From assembly GCF_003577475.1 (NCBI RefSeq), contig NZ_QPEP01000002.1, positions 293,924 to 357,923 on the forward strand: DNA of 64,000 bases, read 5' to 3'. Shown piece after piece: positions 36,357 through 45,846 of the stretch (position 1 is the stretch's first letter; each line of letters begins with the position of its first letter). The notes beneath the pieces were generated by a model, which had not been told where the DNA came from, did not search any database, and saw nothing but the letters and a program-made list of their open reading frames with translations. Made by a program: the position numbers and the translations under genes. The DNA is from Salinibius halmophilus. GTDB lineage: Bacteria; Pseudomonadota; Gammaproteobacteria; Pseudomonadales; Natronospirillaceae.

Positions 36357-36969
36357 TAGCAATGGCACTGCCGGCGGCAATAAACAAGCTGCCGGTGGAG
36401 CGGTTGAACCACTTCATTCGCCGCGTGCTGGCCAACAGTGGCTGGATGCGGGTGCCCAACAGGGCATAGCTAAACAGTACTACCCCATCAACGGCCGTCC
36501 AAGTTAACGATAATACCAAAAATTGGCTCCATTGCGTTGCATTGGTATCGATAAAGCTAGGAAATAAGGCAGCAAAGAACAGTAAGTCTTTTGGGTTGGC
36601 AATGCCCACCGCAAACCCCTTACGAAACAACTGCCACATACTCGCATCCTGTTGCGGCGCAACTGTTTCAGCCTGAAAGCTGGCTTCTTTTGAACGCCAG
36701 GCTTGCACACCCAAATAAACGAGATACGCAGCACCGGCGAGCTTAACCAGGGTAAACAACTGTTCGGACGCAGCCAATAAAGCACCCAAGCCTAACGACG
36801 ACAGCGCCATCAAACAAAGCGCTGCCAACATGCCACCTAGCACCGTTGCAACCGAGTTGCGTTTACCATGCTTCAGACCATGTGTCATACATATGAGCGC
36901 AACAGGGCCCGGCATAACGATCAAGGTGACAATCACCCCCAAATAAACCAGCCACGTTGAAAATTCCAT
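36343..36969 (-). CDS. LysE/RhtB-family amino-acid exporter
   Basis: A 208-residue inner-membrane exporter with six TM segments. The family signature MPGPVALICMTHGLKHGKRNS follows TM1, then AGAAYLVYLGVQAWRS and the NPKDLLFFAALFPSFID motif. RhtB/LeuE-type proteins export homoserine, threonine, leucine or similar; the substrate here is unknown. GGGGGTG precedes ATG 36969; GTG 36975 is in frame. Confidence 0.9.
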   Translation of the reverse strand: MEFSTWLVYLGVIVTLIVMPGPVALICMTHGLKHGKRNSVATVLGGMLAALCLMALSSLGLGALLAASEQLFTLVKLAGAAYLVYLGVQAWRSKEASFQAETVAPQQDASMWQLFRKGFAVGIANPKDLLFFAALFPSFIDTNATQWSQFLVLSLTWTAVDGVVLFSYALLGTRIQPLLASTRRMKWFNRSTGSLFIAAGSAIAITSR

Positions 36970-37111
36970 GCTCACCCCCGAATAATTTGGCAGTGAGCAT
37001 ATAGAGATAGGCTTTATTTGCTACTCAACATAGGAAAGCAAACCATGGTGACTGCGTAAGAAATAATTTCCATCACCAAGAAAACTGTAAACCTTTTACC
37101 TTGCGTTTGGT

Positions 37112-39109
37112 TCAGTCGTATTTAAACTGAGATACCAACTGCTTTTGCTCGTTGGCGAGTGATTGCACCTGCTCGCTACCATGCATGCCATCGTCTGCTC
37201 GGCTAGCTGACCGGTCAGCTAGTTCAGCCACCTGTACCACATTATGACTAATTTCTTGTACCGCTAGCGTCTGCTGATTCGCCGCTTCAGCAATTTGATG
37301 GCTCATATTTTCCACCTGCCCAACAGCGTTACTAATTTTTTCAATAGCACCCTGTGTCTCTTCTGTTTGCGCGACACACTGTTGCATTTGTTCACTGGCA
37401 ACATCCATGATTTTGGACACTTGTTGCGACGAGTCCACCAGCTTGTCGATCATGGTTTTAATTTCTACCGTCGACTGACGTGTTTTGTCTGCAAGTGATC
37501 GTACTTCGTCAGCCACTACAGCAAACCCGCGGCCAGACTCGCCAGCTCGAGCTGCTTCAATAGCGGCGTTGAGTGCCAATAGGTTGGTTTGCTCTGCAAT
37601 AGCACTAATCACATCTAACACCGAAGTAATTTGTTGACTATGCCCTGTTAGCTCTTCCATTACCTTGTTCGCTGAAGCGACTTGTTCGTCTAACTCACCA
37701 ATGGTTCTTGCATTGGCAGACATTGAGCGCTGACCTTCCCCTGCAAATTCGCCCATTGTTGTAACCAAAGTTCGAGCTTCATTTGAGGCATTGGCAATTT
37801 CGGCAACAGTAGACTCTAGTTCATTAATCGCTGTTGCAATGCTTTGTGCTTGCAGCTTTTGCTCATGCGTATCGGTTTTGGTCTCGTCAGCCATACGCAA
37901 GCTTTGCTGAGCTGAACGCTGTAGGGTTTCGGCAACCTCTGCGACCTTGGCAATCGAGCGTGCAAGCTTTTCTGTTAATCCATTTACTACCATGCCAAGT
38001 TTGGCAAACTCATCCTTCCTGCTGGTATCGACGCTGACGGTAAAATTGCCCTCGGCAATTTTTTCTAACACGGTACTTGTCGCTTCGGTAGAACGTCTGA
38101 TAGAGCGAACCAAACCAAAGCCAATTAAGCTCGCGAACAGCACCGCCGCAATCATCATGGTCACAATTAAGGTGTTGGCACCCACCACCAGCTGACTTGC
38201 TGAACTCTGCTCGGTTTCCGTAAAGCGCTGAACGGCTAACACAACCTCATCTAAGCGCTCACTTATCTCTTGAGTAATGCTTTCATAGTCAGCTTCAGCG
38301 GCTTGAAGTTGTTCTGTTACCGTTGCACGCTGGTTAAGCATGTCTAATAAACTGCCACCACCTTCCATGTAGCTGCGTAAACGATCACGATAAGAACCCA
38401 CCGCGGTTGCAGCACGCTCGTCGTCTTCTTTAATTTGTTCAACCAAACCATCCATGGTAGTAAGCGCGTTCTGTAAGTTGGCTAGGGCGCGTTCGAATGT
38501 TTCCCGATCTATAGCCGCAATCGCCTCATCAAATAGCTCCAGAACTGGTGCACCTGCTCGGTCAAAGGCTCTAATTCTGCGCGCGACACCGCGGTCAGCA
38601 TTTTGCTGCAAGCGCAGCATGTCAACAGAAAGGCTACCCCAAACACGGTAGAAGGTGGTGCGTGTTAACAGGATGCTCTCGTCTAATAGCCTCGCCTCGT
38701 CAGCAAAATCAGTCAGCCGTGTCGAGGCTTCCTGAGCCGCAACAAGCTGGTTATTCAATTCAGAAAAATCGATCACCGAGCGCCCAAGTGCTTGTTGTAA
38801 ATCTTGCTCTAGCTGGCTAACTAATTGCTGTGCGGCTTGCGCTTGCTCATCACGCGCTACTTTAAGTGCTTCAAGCTGGTCGGCATCGTTTAACAATAAA
38901 TAGTCTTCTGTGAGCCCCTGTAAGCTATTTAGTTGTGCCGGTACCTCTTGAGTGGCAAGCAACAAGGGCATTAACTCAGTATACGATTGTGACAACTTCG
39001 CTGAAATAGATGCCAATCGGTTGTAGGCCGAACCGCCTAGCACAACAATCGCGATCAACAACGCGGTAAAGCCTAACAGCACTCGCTGCACGATACTAAG
39101 ACGCATCAT
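37112..39109 (-). CDS. Large methyl-accepting chemotaxis protein
   Basis: A 665-residue MCP. TM1 at about 8-28, then an unusually long helical periplasmic domain of about 290 residues (long coiled stretches such as [20 protein letters not shown]), TM2 near 315-335 ([18 protein letters not shown]), HAMP, and a signalling domain with tip [40 protein letters not shown]. The sensor length suggests a double four-helix bundle (helical bimodular type). GGAG lies seven bases before ATG 39109; a TTG four codons earlier is less likely. Divergent from the hybrid kinase gene at 39216. Confidence 0.93.
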   Translation of the reverse strand: MMRLSIVQRVLLGFTALLIAIVVLGGSAYNRLASISAKLSQSYTELMPLLLATQEVPAQLNSLQGLTEDYLLLNDADQLEALKVARDEQAQAAQQLVSQLEQDLQQALGRSVIDFSELNNQLVAAQEASTRLTDFADEARLLDESILLTRTTFYRVWGSLSVDMLRLQQNADRGVARRIRAFDRAGAPVLELFDEAIAAIDRETFERALANLQNALTTMDGLVEQIKEDDERAATAVGSYRDRLRSYMEGGGSLLDMLNQRATVTEQLQAAEADYESITQEISERLDEVVLAVQRFTETEQSSASQLVVGANTLIVTMMIAAVLFASLIGFGLVRSIRRSTEATSTVLEKIAEGNFTVSVDTSRKDEFAKLGMVVNGLTEKLARSIAKVAEVAETLQRSAQQSLRMADETKTDTHEQKLQAQSIATAINELESTVAEIANASNEARTLVTTMGEFAGEGQRSMSANARTIGELDEQVASANKVMEELTGHSQQITSVLDVISAIAEQTNLLALNAAIEAARAGESGRGFAVVADEVRSLADKTRQSTVEIKTMIDKLVDSSQQVSKIMDVASEQMQQCVAQTEETQGAIEKISNAVGQVENMSHQIAEAANQQTLAVQEISHNVVQVAELADRSASRADDGMHGSEQVQSLANEQKQLVSQFKYD

Positions 39110-39215
39110 AGGGAACTCCAAAATCGTTTAACAAAAGCTTAGCCGACACAACCGTAATCTTCCTCATTGGTTTTACATGTCTACACTTAAGCGTGAGGCT
39201 TAATAGGGATTTTCC

Positions 39216-42200
39216 ATGGAAGACACTATTTCACTGTCACCACAACGTAAGTATGTTTTCGACCGTGCCAGCGCGATCTTTATTCTAACATCGTTCATTT
39301 TTGCCTTGCAGGCGTTATATCAGCAAGACTTGCCGAGAGCCATAGTGTTGGCGCTAATAACTGCCATAGCCATACCTCTATACCAGTTTCGAGCCCAGTT
39401 TGGTTACTCACACATATTGCACCTTATTATTGCTACCGGATTTATTTCGATTTACAGCGGGGTATTAGCACAAGGGTCTATCACAGTCGGCACCATTGTT
39501 TGGTTAGCAATATTACCGGTCCTCGCTATTCACTTATTGCCATTTAAAGGAGCGATTATCTGGTTAGCGATTGTTGTGGTAAGTGTTTTGGGGCTGGCGG
39601 GCGCTGAACTCGCAGGCATGACGCAAGCTAAATCATTGCCGATGCGCACAGACGTCATACTATTTACTGTGTCTAGTTGCGGTAGCTTCATCTCGCTATT
39701 TTTTATTTCTAACACATTCCACCGAGCGATCGTTCGCGCTAACGAAACGCTTGCGGCGCAGCAAATAGAGACAGAGCGAAATAACCAAGTACTACGGGTT
39801 TTATCCAATGCTCAGTCACTGTTTATTCGTCGCAGTACTGAACGAATGAATTATCAACCCTTAGTGACCGACATTGCACAGTTGCTTGCACTTCCTGCTG
39901 CGGCGTTGGTCATAAAACATCAAAGTGGGCAACTGGAAACAATTGCCAGCTACAGTGAATCCTCGGCTAGTGCATGGCGGGCGCTTTGCTTCGAGCTGAT
40001 CAATCGAGATGAGATTGAGCCAGCTGTTAGCTCCCAACAAGCCCTCCACTTGCAGAACTTACAGCACTGGCACAGCAAGTTTGGTTTTAATATCGAGAGC
40101 ATTCAGGTACAGCCGTTTTTCGATTGTGGCGAGTTTACCGGTGCGCTGTTGCTGTTAAACGCAGACCAAGAGGTGCAATCACAACAAGAGTTCACTGCTA
40201 TCTGGCAGCTTACCTCTCAGTTACTCGCGACGGAAAATTTGGAAGCGAAAGCGCGCACGAACGCTGAACAGGCTCAGCGAGAGAAACGTCGCTTTGAACA
40301 CCTCATTGAAAGCAACCAGCTTGGCGTTTGGGAATGGCAGGTTAAACAAGACCAGCTTGTCCTGTCACCACTTTGGCCAATGCTAAGCAAGTTTCGCGCA
40401 GCAAATGACAACGTTATTAGCTTCCAAGAATGGCAAGCGAGCATCCACCCCGACGATGTGAATGACACCTTGCCTGTCGTGCGTGATCACCTAAATGGTT
40501 TGTCGGAACGCTATCTTATCGAGTTCCGCATGTTAACGGCCGACAATCAATGGAACTGGTTGCAAGTTCAAGGTGCGACCATAGAACGATTCACTAACAA
40601 CGAACCAAAACTGGTGGCTGGCACCATTATCGATATTCAACCGCGTAAAGAATCTGAAGCCAAGCAGCAGCAAAACCAGCAGTTACTAAAACTAACGGGT
40701 CAAATGGCAAAGATTGGCGGCTGGAAGTGGTTCGCCGATACCGAGCGCTTGGAAGTAAGCAGTATGTTCCGCCGAATTCTAGCACTGCCATCAGATAAAG
40801 CTCTGTTTACTCATGACTTGAATGAGTTGATGCCCAATGTGAATCAAGAAGAAGTTCGGCAAGCATTCGAGAACTGCTTGGCAACCGGCAAGGAGTTTGA
40901 GCTAGTTTTGCCTCTTGAAACACTTAGTAAGCAGCAGATTTGGGCCAAAATCTCGGCAACGCCATTAAGTGAACATGGCAGAACCATAGGCTTACAAGGT
41001 GCTTTACAAGATATTACTAGTCTAAAACAGCGTGAGGAAGAGGCGCTAGAGGCAAGCAAAGCAAAAACCGAGTTTTTAGCCAATATGAGCCACGAAATTC
41101 GCACGCCAATGAATGGTGTGATTGGCATGCTCAGCTTACTTGAAACAACAGAGTTAACTGGCGAGCAACGGGAGCACATCACCATTGCTAAACAAAGTGG
41201 CGACTCCCTACTATCTCTGATTAATGACATTCTGGATGTATCAAAAATTGAAGCTGGCAAGCTTACACTTGAAGCAATCGAAGTGGATTTAAACCAGTTA
41301 TTGGAGCAGGTTGTTAATAGCATGCGCTACAAGGCGCAAGACAAGTCCATCACGCTCGAATTAGATTCACAACTAGGCAATGCGTTTACCGTGATTGCCG
41401 ATCCGGTTCGCCTACGTCAAATTTTGGTAAACCTAGTTGGCAATGCAGTGAAGTTTACTCATCAAGGCAGCGTCACGCTCACTGCATCAACCAAGGCAAA
41501 AGAAAACAATGAGCAACTGGTCTCGATTGCTGTCATTGATACCGGCATTGGAATTAAAGAAAACGATTTAGACAGGCTTTTTCAAAGCTTCTCACAGGTC
41601 AACAGCTCTACCACTCGCAAGTTTGGCGGCACGGGGCTTGGGCTAGCAATTAGTCAACAATTGGTAGAGTTGATGGGTGGGGAAATCACGGTGCAATCAA
41701 CTTATGGGCAAGGCAGTCGATTCACAGTGAATGTGCCAATGCAGCTTGTAAGTAATCGTGCCAAAACAATTACGCAACCTCAGATAAGCTTCCCTACTGC
41801 GATAACGCCAGCACGCATTCTGTTGGTTGAGGACAATCAAATTAATCAACATGTCGCCTGTAAACTGCTAGAGCAACTGTCACTAACCTGTGACATTGCC
41901 GAAAATGGCAAGCAAGCACTAGAAATGATAGATCAAGCCAACCCTGCTTACGATCTAATACTAATGGACTGCCAGATGCCAGTTATGGATGGTTACCAAA
42001 CAACCCAAAGCATTCGTTCACAGAGCAATGATTATTGCCGGTCAGTCCCCATCGTTGCCTTGACTGCAAATGCGATGGCAGACGATCGCGCTAAGTGCTT
42101 AGATGCTGGCATGTCTGACTACTTAAGTAAGCCGATAGATCCAGAAAAACTTGCGACCACGCTTGCAAAATGGCTACCTAATGACAATAAGCAATATTCA

Positions 42201-42542
42201 GCTATCGACACAAGTGTTTGGCAGTACAAAGACCTCATGGAGCATTTCACTGGCGATATTGTACTGATTGAAAAACTAGTGAAGCTGTTTATTGACGATA
42301 CCAAGCAGCAGATAGAGGTCTTGCAATCCACTATCGATATCAGTGAGCGCATTAACATCCTGAACGCCCTAAAAGGGGCAACGGCAAGCCTTAAGCTGCC
42401 AAAGCTACAATGGTTATGTCAGCAATATCTGGCTGCATTATCTAGCGAACAGGAACAAGCAGCACTTGAACGCTTAATTACTGGCTTTAATGAAACTAAA
42501 ACACAGTTATCAAGCTGGCTTACAGAGTTTACCGATGATTAA
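39216..42542 (+). CDS. Hybrid sensor histidine kinase with degenerate Hpt tail
   Basis: An 1108-residue membrane hybrid kinase. Six TM segments in residues 15-175, a GAF-like region (about 190-345), two PAS-type segments (about 355-480 and 485-600, GGWKWFADTERLEVSS), HisKA with FLANMSHEIRTPMNGVIGML, HATPase with LVNLVGNAVKF, DTGIGI and GGTGLGLAIS, a receiver with phospho-Asp in LILMDCQMPVMDG, and a C-terminal helical region shaped like Hpt. The Hpt site, normally HxLKG, reads NALKGAT: the His is Asn (residue 1050, codon AAC). It probably cannot relay through this domain, so a separate phosphotransfer protein or direct receiver output is implied. Confidence 0.92.
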   Translation: MEDTISLSPQRKYVFDRASAIFILTSFIFALQALYQQDLPRAIVLALITAIAIPLYQFRAQFGYSHILHLIIATGFISIYSGVLAQGSITVGTIVWLAILPVLAIHLLPFKGAIIWLAIVVVSVLGLAGAELAGMTQAKSLPMRTDVILFTVSSCGSFISLFFISNTFHRAIVRANETLAAQQIETERNNQVLRVLSNAQSLFIRRSTERMNYQPLVTDIAQLLALPAAALVIKHQSGQLETIASYSESSASAWRALCFELINRDEIEPAVSSQQALHLQNLQHWHSKFGFNIESIQVQPFFDCGEFTGALLLLNADQEVQSQQEFTAIWQLTSQLLATENLEAKARTNAEQAQREKRRFEHLIESNQLGVWEWQVKQDQLVLSPLWPMLSKFRAANDNVISFQEWQASIHPDDVNDTLPVVRDHLNGLSERYLIEFRMLTADNQWNWLQVQGATIERFTNNEPKLVAGTIIDIQPRKESEAKQQQNQQLLKLTGQMAKIGGWKWFADTERLEVSSMFRRILALPSDKALFTHDLNELMPNVNQEEVRQAFENCLATGKEFELVLPLETLSKQQIWAKISATPLSEHGRTIGLQGALQDITSLKQREEEALEASKAKTEFLANMSHEIRTPMNGVIGMLSLLETTELTGEQREHITIAKQSGDSLLSLINDILDVSKIEAGKLTLEAIEVDLNQLLEQVVNSMRYKAQDKSITLELDSQLGNAFTVIADPVRLRQILVNLVGNAVKFTHQGSVTLTASTKAKENNEQLVSIAVIDTGIGIKENDLDRLFQSFSQVNSSTTRKFGGTGLGLAISQQLVELMGGEITVQSTYGQGSRFTVNVPMQLVSNRAKTITQPQISFPTAITPARILLVEDNQINQHVACKLLEQLSLTCDIAENGKQALEMIDQANPAYDLILMDCQMPVMDGYQTTQSIRSQSNDYCRSVPIVALTANAMADDRAKCLDAGMSDYLSKPIDPEKLATTLAKWLPNDNKQYSAIDTSVWQYKDLMEHFTGDIVLIEKLVKLFIDDTKQQIEVLQSTIDISERINILNALKGATASLKLPKLQWLCQQYLAALSSEQEQAALERLITGFNETKTQLSSWLTEFTDD

Positions 42543-42610
42543 TTAATCTCGACAGGTTTCAAAGGCATGAAAAATGCGCCAAACTAGGGCAAGTGTGTTA
42601 GGAATCAGAC

Positions 42611-44665
42611 ATGGCGCAAAAACAACACAAATTATCCGATCTGATACAGACAAATTACAGAGAAGCGTTGACACTTGCGCGGCAACAGCGCGCCACGCAA
42701 AAAGCTGGCAGCACAGAAGCTATACAGCTTAGCCTGCTAGAAGCCGAAGCACACTTTCTCTCTGGCTCGCCGCGCCAAGCCTTAACTATTTTGCAAACAC
42801 CTATTGACCCTAAGTTTGAACAAGCAGATTTGTTTACTCGCCAGCAGTTACTCGCCTGTCGAGTGTTAACCGAACTCGGTGAGTTTGAACAAGCCAGCTT
42901 ATGCCTAGAAAAAATTGTTAAAGTTCGCGCTGAATGCGCCAAGCGCGCTTTGGTGTTTGCCCAAGCTAGGCTGCATTTAGTCACAGGTCAGCTAGAAGAT
43001 GCCCGTTCACTGCTGGCGTTGTCGGAACGAAGCAGCAGTATTGCAGAAAACGCTGAGTTAGAACTATTGTTAGGGTTGTCTTTGCGTGATTGGAAGCTAG
43101 CCGATGCCGTCAACCACCTAGAAACCTCTGTTGCGCTTTCTACATCTAATGCATTAGTACAAACGGAAGCGCTACTCGCCCTGGCAGACTGCCATTTAAG
43201 ACTCGACAATATTGATGCAGCCCAACAGGTAGCTAGCACATTAGAGGCCTGCCCAGTACCAGAACTGCGTGATTCAGATGTGCTTCGCTTACGGGCAAAA
43301 CTTGCTGTAGCAAGCGGCGAGAACACCGCCGGCGTTAACACTTACCAACTTGCAATTGCGCAAGCAGAGGCGCATGAACGTTTCGAGTTTGCTAGGGTGC
43401 TTTACTTGGAGCTTGCCAACATATTGGAAGAGGCTGGCCAACATGTCGAAGCACTCGATGCAATGAAGACCGCGCAACATATGAGTGAGCGGCAGGTTGC
43501 GCAGTCAATTCGTACCCGCGAGATATTAAGTCAGAATAGTCACAGTGTTGAGCAGCTACGGCAAGCCTTCAATGCCGAGAAGCAAGCGCATGATGAGTTA
43601 AAAAGTGCACATGCAAGGCTTAACGCAGTGCTAGGTTTGGCGCGTGGCCTCACTGGCACGCTAGACACACAAACCTTGTTGCGCCATAGCTATCAAGCCA
43701 TTTCTCCTTATATGGCGGCTGACGCGTTTTTTATTGCGCTACATAATGAAGCGCAAGCGCAGCTGGATATTTTATTTGCCATGGATTTTGGCCAGCTACT
43801 ACCGGAGCAAGCGGTTCCTTTGAGCAAGCGCGATTCTTATGCGGTAGATTGTTTTACCAACCAACAAACCATTATTGAAGACGACGCCATTGGCCAAGGC
43901 AAAGAAAGCTTCTTTGGCACCAACACCATTGGACTGCCACGATCCATGTTATTCGTGCCGCTTATTAACCGTGAGGAATGCTTAGGGGTCATCTCAATTC
44001 AATCGGCTGATGCTAATGCGTATCTCACCGAAGATGTAGAATTGGTAGAAGCCCTTGCAGGGTTTATTGCTGCAGCACTAGCCAATGCCTTGCGCCATGA
44101 ATCAATTCAGCAACTTAACCGTGCCCTAGAAGCAGAGAAAACGGCCTTAGACCGCGCACATCAGCGCATTGAACACTTAGCGCTTCACGATCAGTTAACT
44201 GGGCTACCCAACCGACGATTGTTGCAACGCCAAGTTGATCAAATGATCGATGATAACTTGTTGTTTAGCATTGGCTACATTGACCTAAATGACTTTAAAC
44301 CTATAAATGATCAGTTTGGCCATGAAGCAGGCGACTTACTGTTAAATGTTTTAGCAGCAAGAATGCGTCAAGTGGCGAAAGAGAAAGACCTCTTAGTTGC
44401 CCGTATCGGCGGTGATGAGTTCATTTTACTGGCACCTAAGTGCTCGGCAGAGCAAACCAAGCTGTTATTGTCTGGTCTGCTGGATCGCATTTCGCAACCC
44501 ATTGAGCTGCCACAATCCGTTGTGTCGGTATCGGCATGCGTTGGCGTGGCTGAATTTGGAAACCATGGCAAATCGTTGCAGCGCTTGATGTCGGCTGCCG
44601 ACCAAGCCTTGTACCAGGCAAAAAATAGTGATGATCGAGTGATTATTGCAACAGCGCAGGGTTAA
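42611..44665 (+). CDS. TPR-GAF-GGDEF diguanylate cyclase
   Basis: A 684-residue soluble protein. Residues 1-300 are TPR-like helical repeats (QASLCLEKIVKVRAECAKRALVFAQARL and similar), a coiled coil follows (about 300-340), then a GAF domain (residues 345-495, TLLRHSYQAISPYMAADAFFIAL) and a GGDEF domain (residues 520-684) with DQLTGLPNRRLL and the intact active site RIGGDEFILL. The product would be cyclic-di-GMP. The usual inhibitory RxxD site five residues before GGDEF is KEKD here, so product inhibition through a classical I-site is not expected. AGGA lies before the ATG. Confidence 0.92.
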   Translation: MAQKQHKLSDLIQTNYREALTLARQQRATQKAGSTEAIQLSLLEAEAHFLSGSPRQALTILQTPIDPKFEQADLFTRQQLLACRVLTELGEFEQASLCLEKIVKVRAECAKRALVFAQARLHLVTGQLEDARSLLALSERSSSIAENAELELLLGLSLRDWKLADAVNHLETSVALSTSNALVQTEALLALADCHLRLDNIDAAQQVASTLEACPVPELRDSDVLRLRAKLAVASGENTAGVNTYQLAIAQAEAHERFEFARVLYLELANILEEAGQHVEALDAMKTAQHMSERQVAQSIRTREILSQNSHSVEQLRQAFNAEKQAHDELKSAHARLNAVLGLARGLTGTLDTQTLLRHSYQAISPYMAADAFFIALHNEAQAQLDILFAMDFGQLLPEQAVPLSKRDSYAVDCFTNQQTIIEDDAIGQGKESFFGTNTIGLPRSMLFVPLINREECLGVISIQSADANAYLTEDVELVEALAGFIAAALANALRHESIQQLNRALEAEKTALDRAHQRIEHLALHDQLTGLPNRRLLQRQVDQMIDDNLLFSIGYIDLNDFKPINDQFGHEAGDLLLNVLAARMRQVAKEKDLLVARIGGDEFILLAPKCSAEQTKLLLSGLLDRISQPIELPQSVVSVSACVGVAEFGNHGKSLQRLMSAADQALYQAKNSDDRVIIATAQG

Positions 44666-44745
44666 TCTGACCTCCATCAATTAATTGGCTTCATTCAATT
44701 GATACCCGTCAGTATAAGAAAACTGGGCTAAATTAATATAGATCT

Positions 44746-44914
44746 TGTCTTGAGCAGCAGTGTCTGCCCACCGAGATTGCCCTCCTTCCCTCGGTTCACT
44801 CTATTCAAGACTGCGATAAACCCTTTAGCTTGGCACTCCTTCTGCCCTGAACGCCAAGCTCATTGGTTGCAATGCTCTGACTCTTAGCCCGCATGCCCTG
44901 CGGGCTTTTTCTTG
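44746..44914 (+). ncRNA. Candidate small RNA with two anti-Shine-Dalgarno hairpin loops
   Basis: About 170 bases with ordered structure and no gene. Outer stem GTCTTGA/TCAAGAC (44747-44753 with 44805-44811) encloses ACCGAG/CTCGGT (44770-44775 with 44790-44795), whose 14-base loop contains CCTCCTT (44781-44787). A second hairpin AGCTTGGC/GCCAAGCT (44827-44834 with 44853-44860) has an 18-base loop with CTCCTT (44836-44841). Both loop motifs equal part of the 16S rRNA 3-prime tail, so the RNA could pair with ribosome-binding sites. A Rho-independent terminator ends it, and a TAATAT box at 44734-44739 precedes it. I do not recognise a known family. Confidence 0.55.
44886..44910 (+). terminator. 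Rho-independent terminator of the small RNA candidate
   Basis: AGCCCGCA-TGCCC-TGCGGGCT followed by TTTT and CTTG. It points along the plus strand, so it does not serve nusB, which ends here on the minus strand; the diguanylate cyclase gene ends 220 bases earlier. Confidence 0.88.
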
Positions 44915-44915
44915 T

Positions 44916-45365
44916 CTAGCGTTTCACTTCTGCCATGCGCAGTTTATGCGCCAGCTTATCGAGCACACCATTTACATAACGATGCGCTTCATTGGCACCA
45001 AACTTCTTAGATAGATCAACGCCTTCATTGATAATGACCTTATAAGGCACATCAATGCGATGCATAAACTCGTAAGCACCCATTCGCAAAATGGCAAGTT
45101 CAATCGGCGTGAGTTGCTCAAGCGGGCGGTCGAGTACTTCCGTGATGTGACCATCTAACTCTTCAATCTTCGCCGGCACGCCGCGAAGTACTTCCGAGAA
45201 GTACTCACGATCAATTTTGCTAAAGTCATTGTCGGCAACAAACTCAGCCTCAATTTGACTGGCTGGTTTTTTGGTCATTTGCCACTGATACAAGGCTTGT
45301 AAAGCAAACTTACGTGACTGTCGGCGTTGCTGCGGGGTTGGTCCACTCGTTACTTTACGAATCAT
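44916..45365 (-). CDS. nusB: Transcription antitermination protein NusB
   Basis: A 149-residue all-helical RNA-binding protein: [18 protein letters not shown] at the N-terminus, [16 protein letters not shown] and [14 protein letters not shown] in the core, VNGVLDKLA at the end. With NusE it binds boxA for rRNA antitermination. Last gene of the nrdR-rib operon; its ATG overlaps the ribH stop. Confidence 0.96.
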   Translation of the reverse strand: MIRKVTSGPTPQQRRQSRKFALQALYQWQMTKKPASQIEAEFVADNDFSKIDREYFSEVLRGVPAKIEELDGHITEVLDRPLEQLTPIELAILRMGAYEFMHRIDVPYKVIINEGVDLSKKFGANEAHRYVNGVLDKLAHKLRMAEVKR

Positions 45366-45832
45366 GCAAGCTCTCGCATCACAGAAACCATTTCCAATGC
45401 AGCCAAAGCAGCTTCACCACCTTTGTTGCCCATTTTAGTACCAGAACGTTCGATGGCTTGTTCAATGCTTTCAACGGTTAATACACCATTGGCTACCACT
45501 AAACCGTGCTCCATTTGCACTTGCGCTAGGGCTTTTGTGCACTCACCTGCTACGTATTCAAAGTGTGGCGTACCGCCGCGAATCACTGCTCCTAATGCAA
45601 TAACCGCATCAAACTCTTTCTTTTGCGCTAAACGCTGAACAACCAGTGGGATCTCCCATGCACCCGGCGCTTTGACAACGGTGATTTGCTCCGGTCTTAC
45701 CCCATGGCGGGTTAACTCATCAATCGCACCTTCGGCAAGGTGGTCAACGACGAAGCTGTTAAAGCGGCCTACAACAATGGCAAACCGCGCATCTTTGGCG
45801 CAAAAGTCACCTTCAATCTTCTTTACTTGCAT
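45362..45832 (-). CDS. ribH: 6,7-dimethyl-8-ribityllumazine synthase
   Basis: A 156-residue enzyme condensing 5-amino-6-ribitylaminouracil with dihydroxybutanone phosphate. Landmarks: [44 protein letters not shown] and [22 protein letters not shown]. Next-to-last gene of the riboflavin operon, overlapping nusB by four bases. Confidence 0.96.
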   Translation of the reverse strand: MQVKKIEGDFCAKDARFAIVVGRFNSFVVDHLAEGAIDELTRHGVRPEQITVVKAPGAWEIPLVVQRLAQKKEFDAVIALGAVIRGGTPHFEYVAGECTKALAQVQMEHGLVVANGVLTVESIEQAIERSGTKMGNKGGEAALAALEMVSVMRELA

Positions 45833-45846
45833 GTCTATTTTCCTAA

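Noticed and set aside
44746..44914. CsrB/RsmZ-type RNA read on the minus strand (loops would show AAGGAGG)
   Set aside because: The terminator and T run point along the plus strand and no terminator exists at the other end, so the plus-strand RNA with CCTCCTT loops is better supported.
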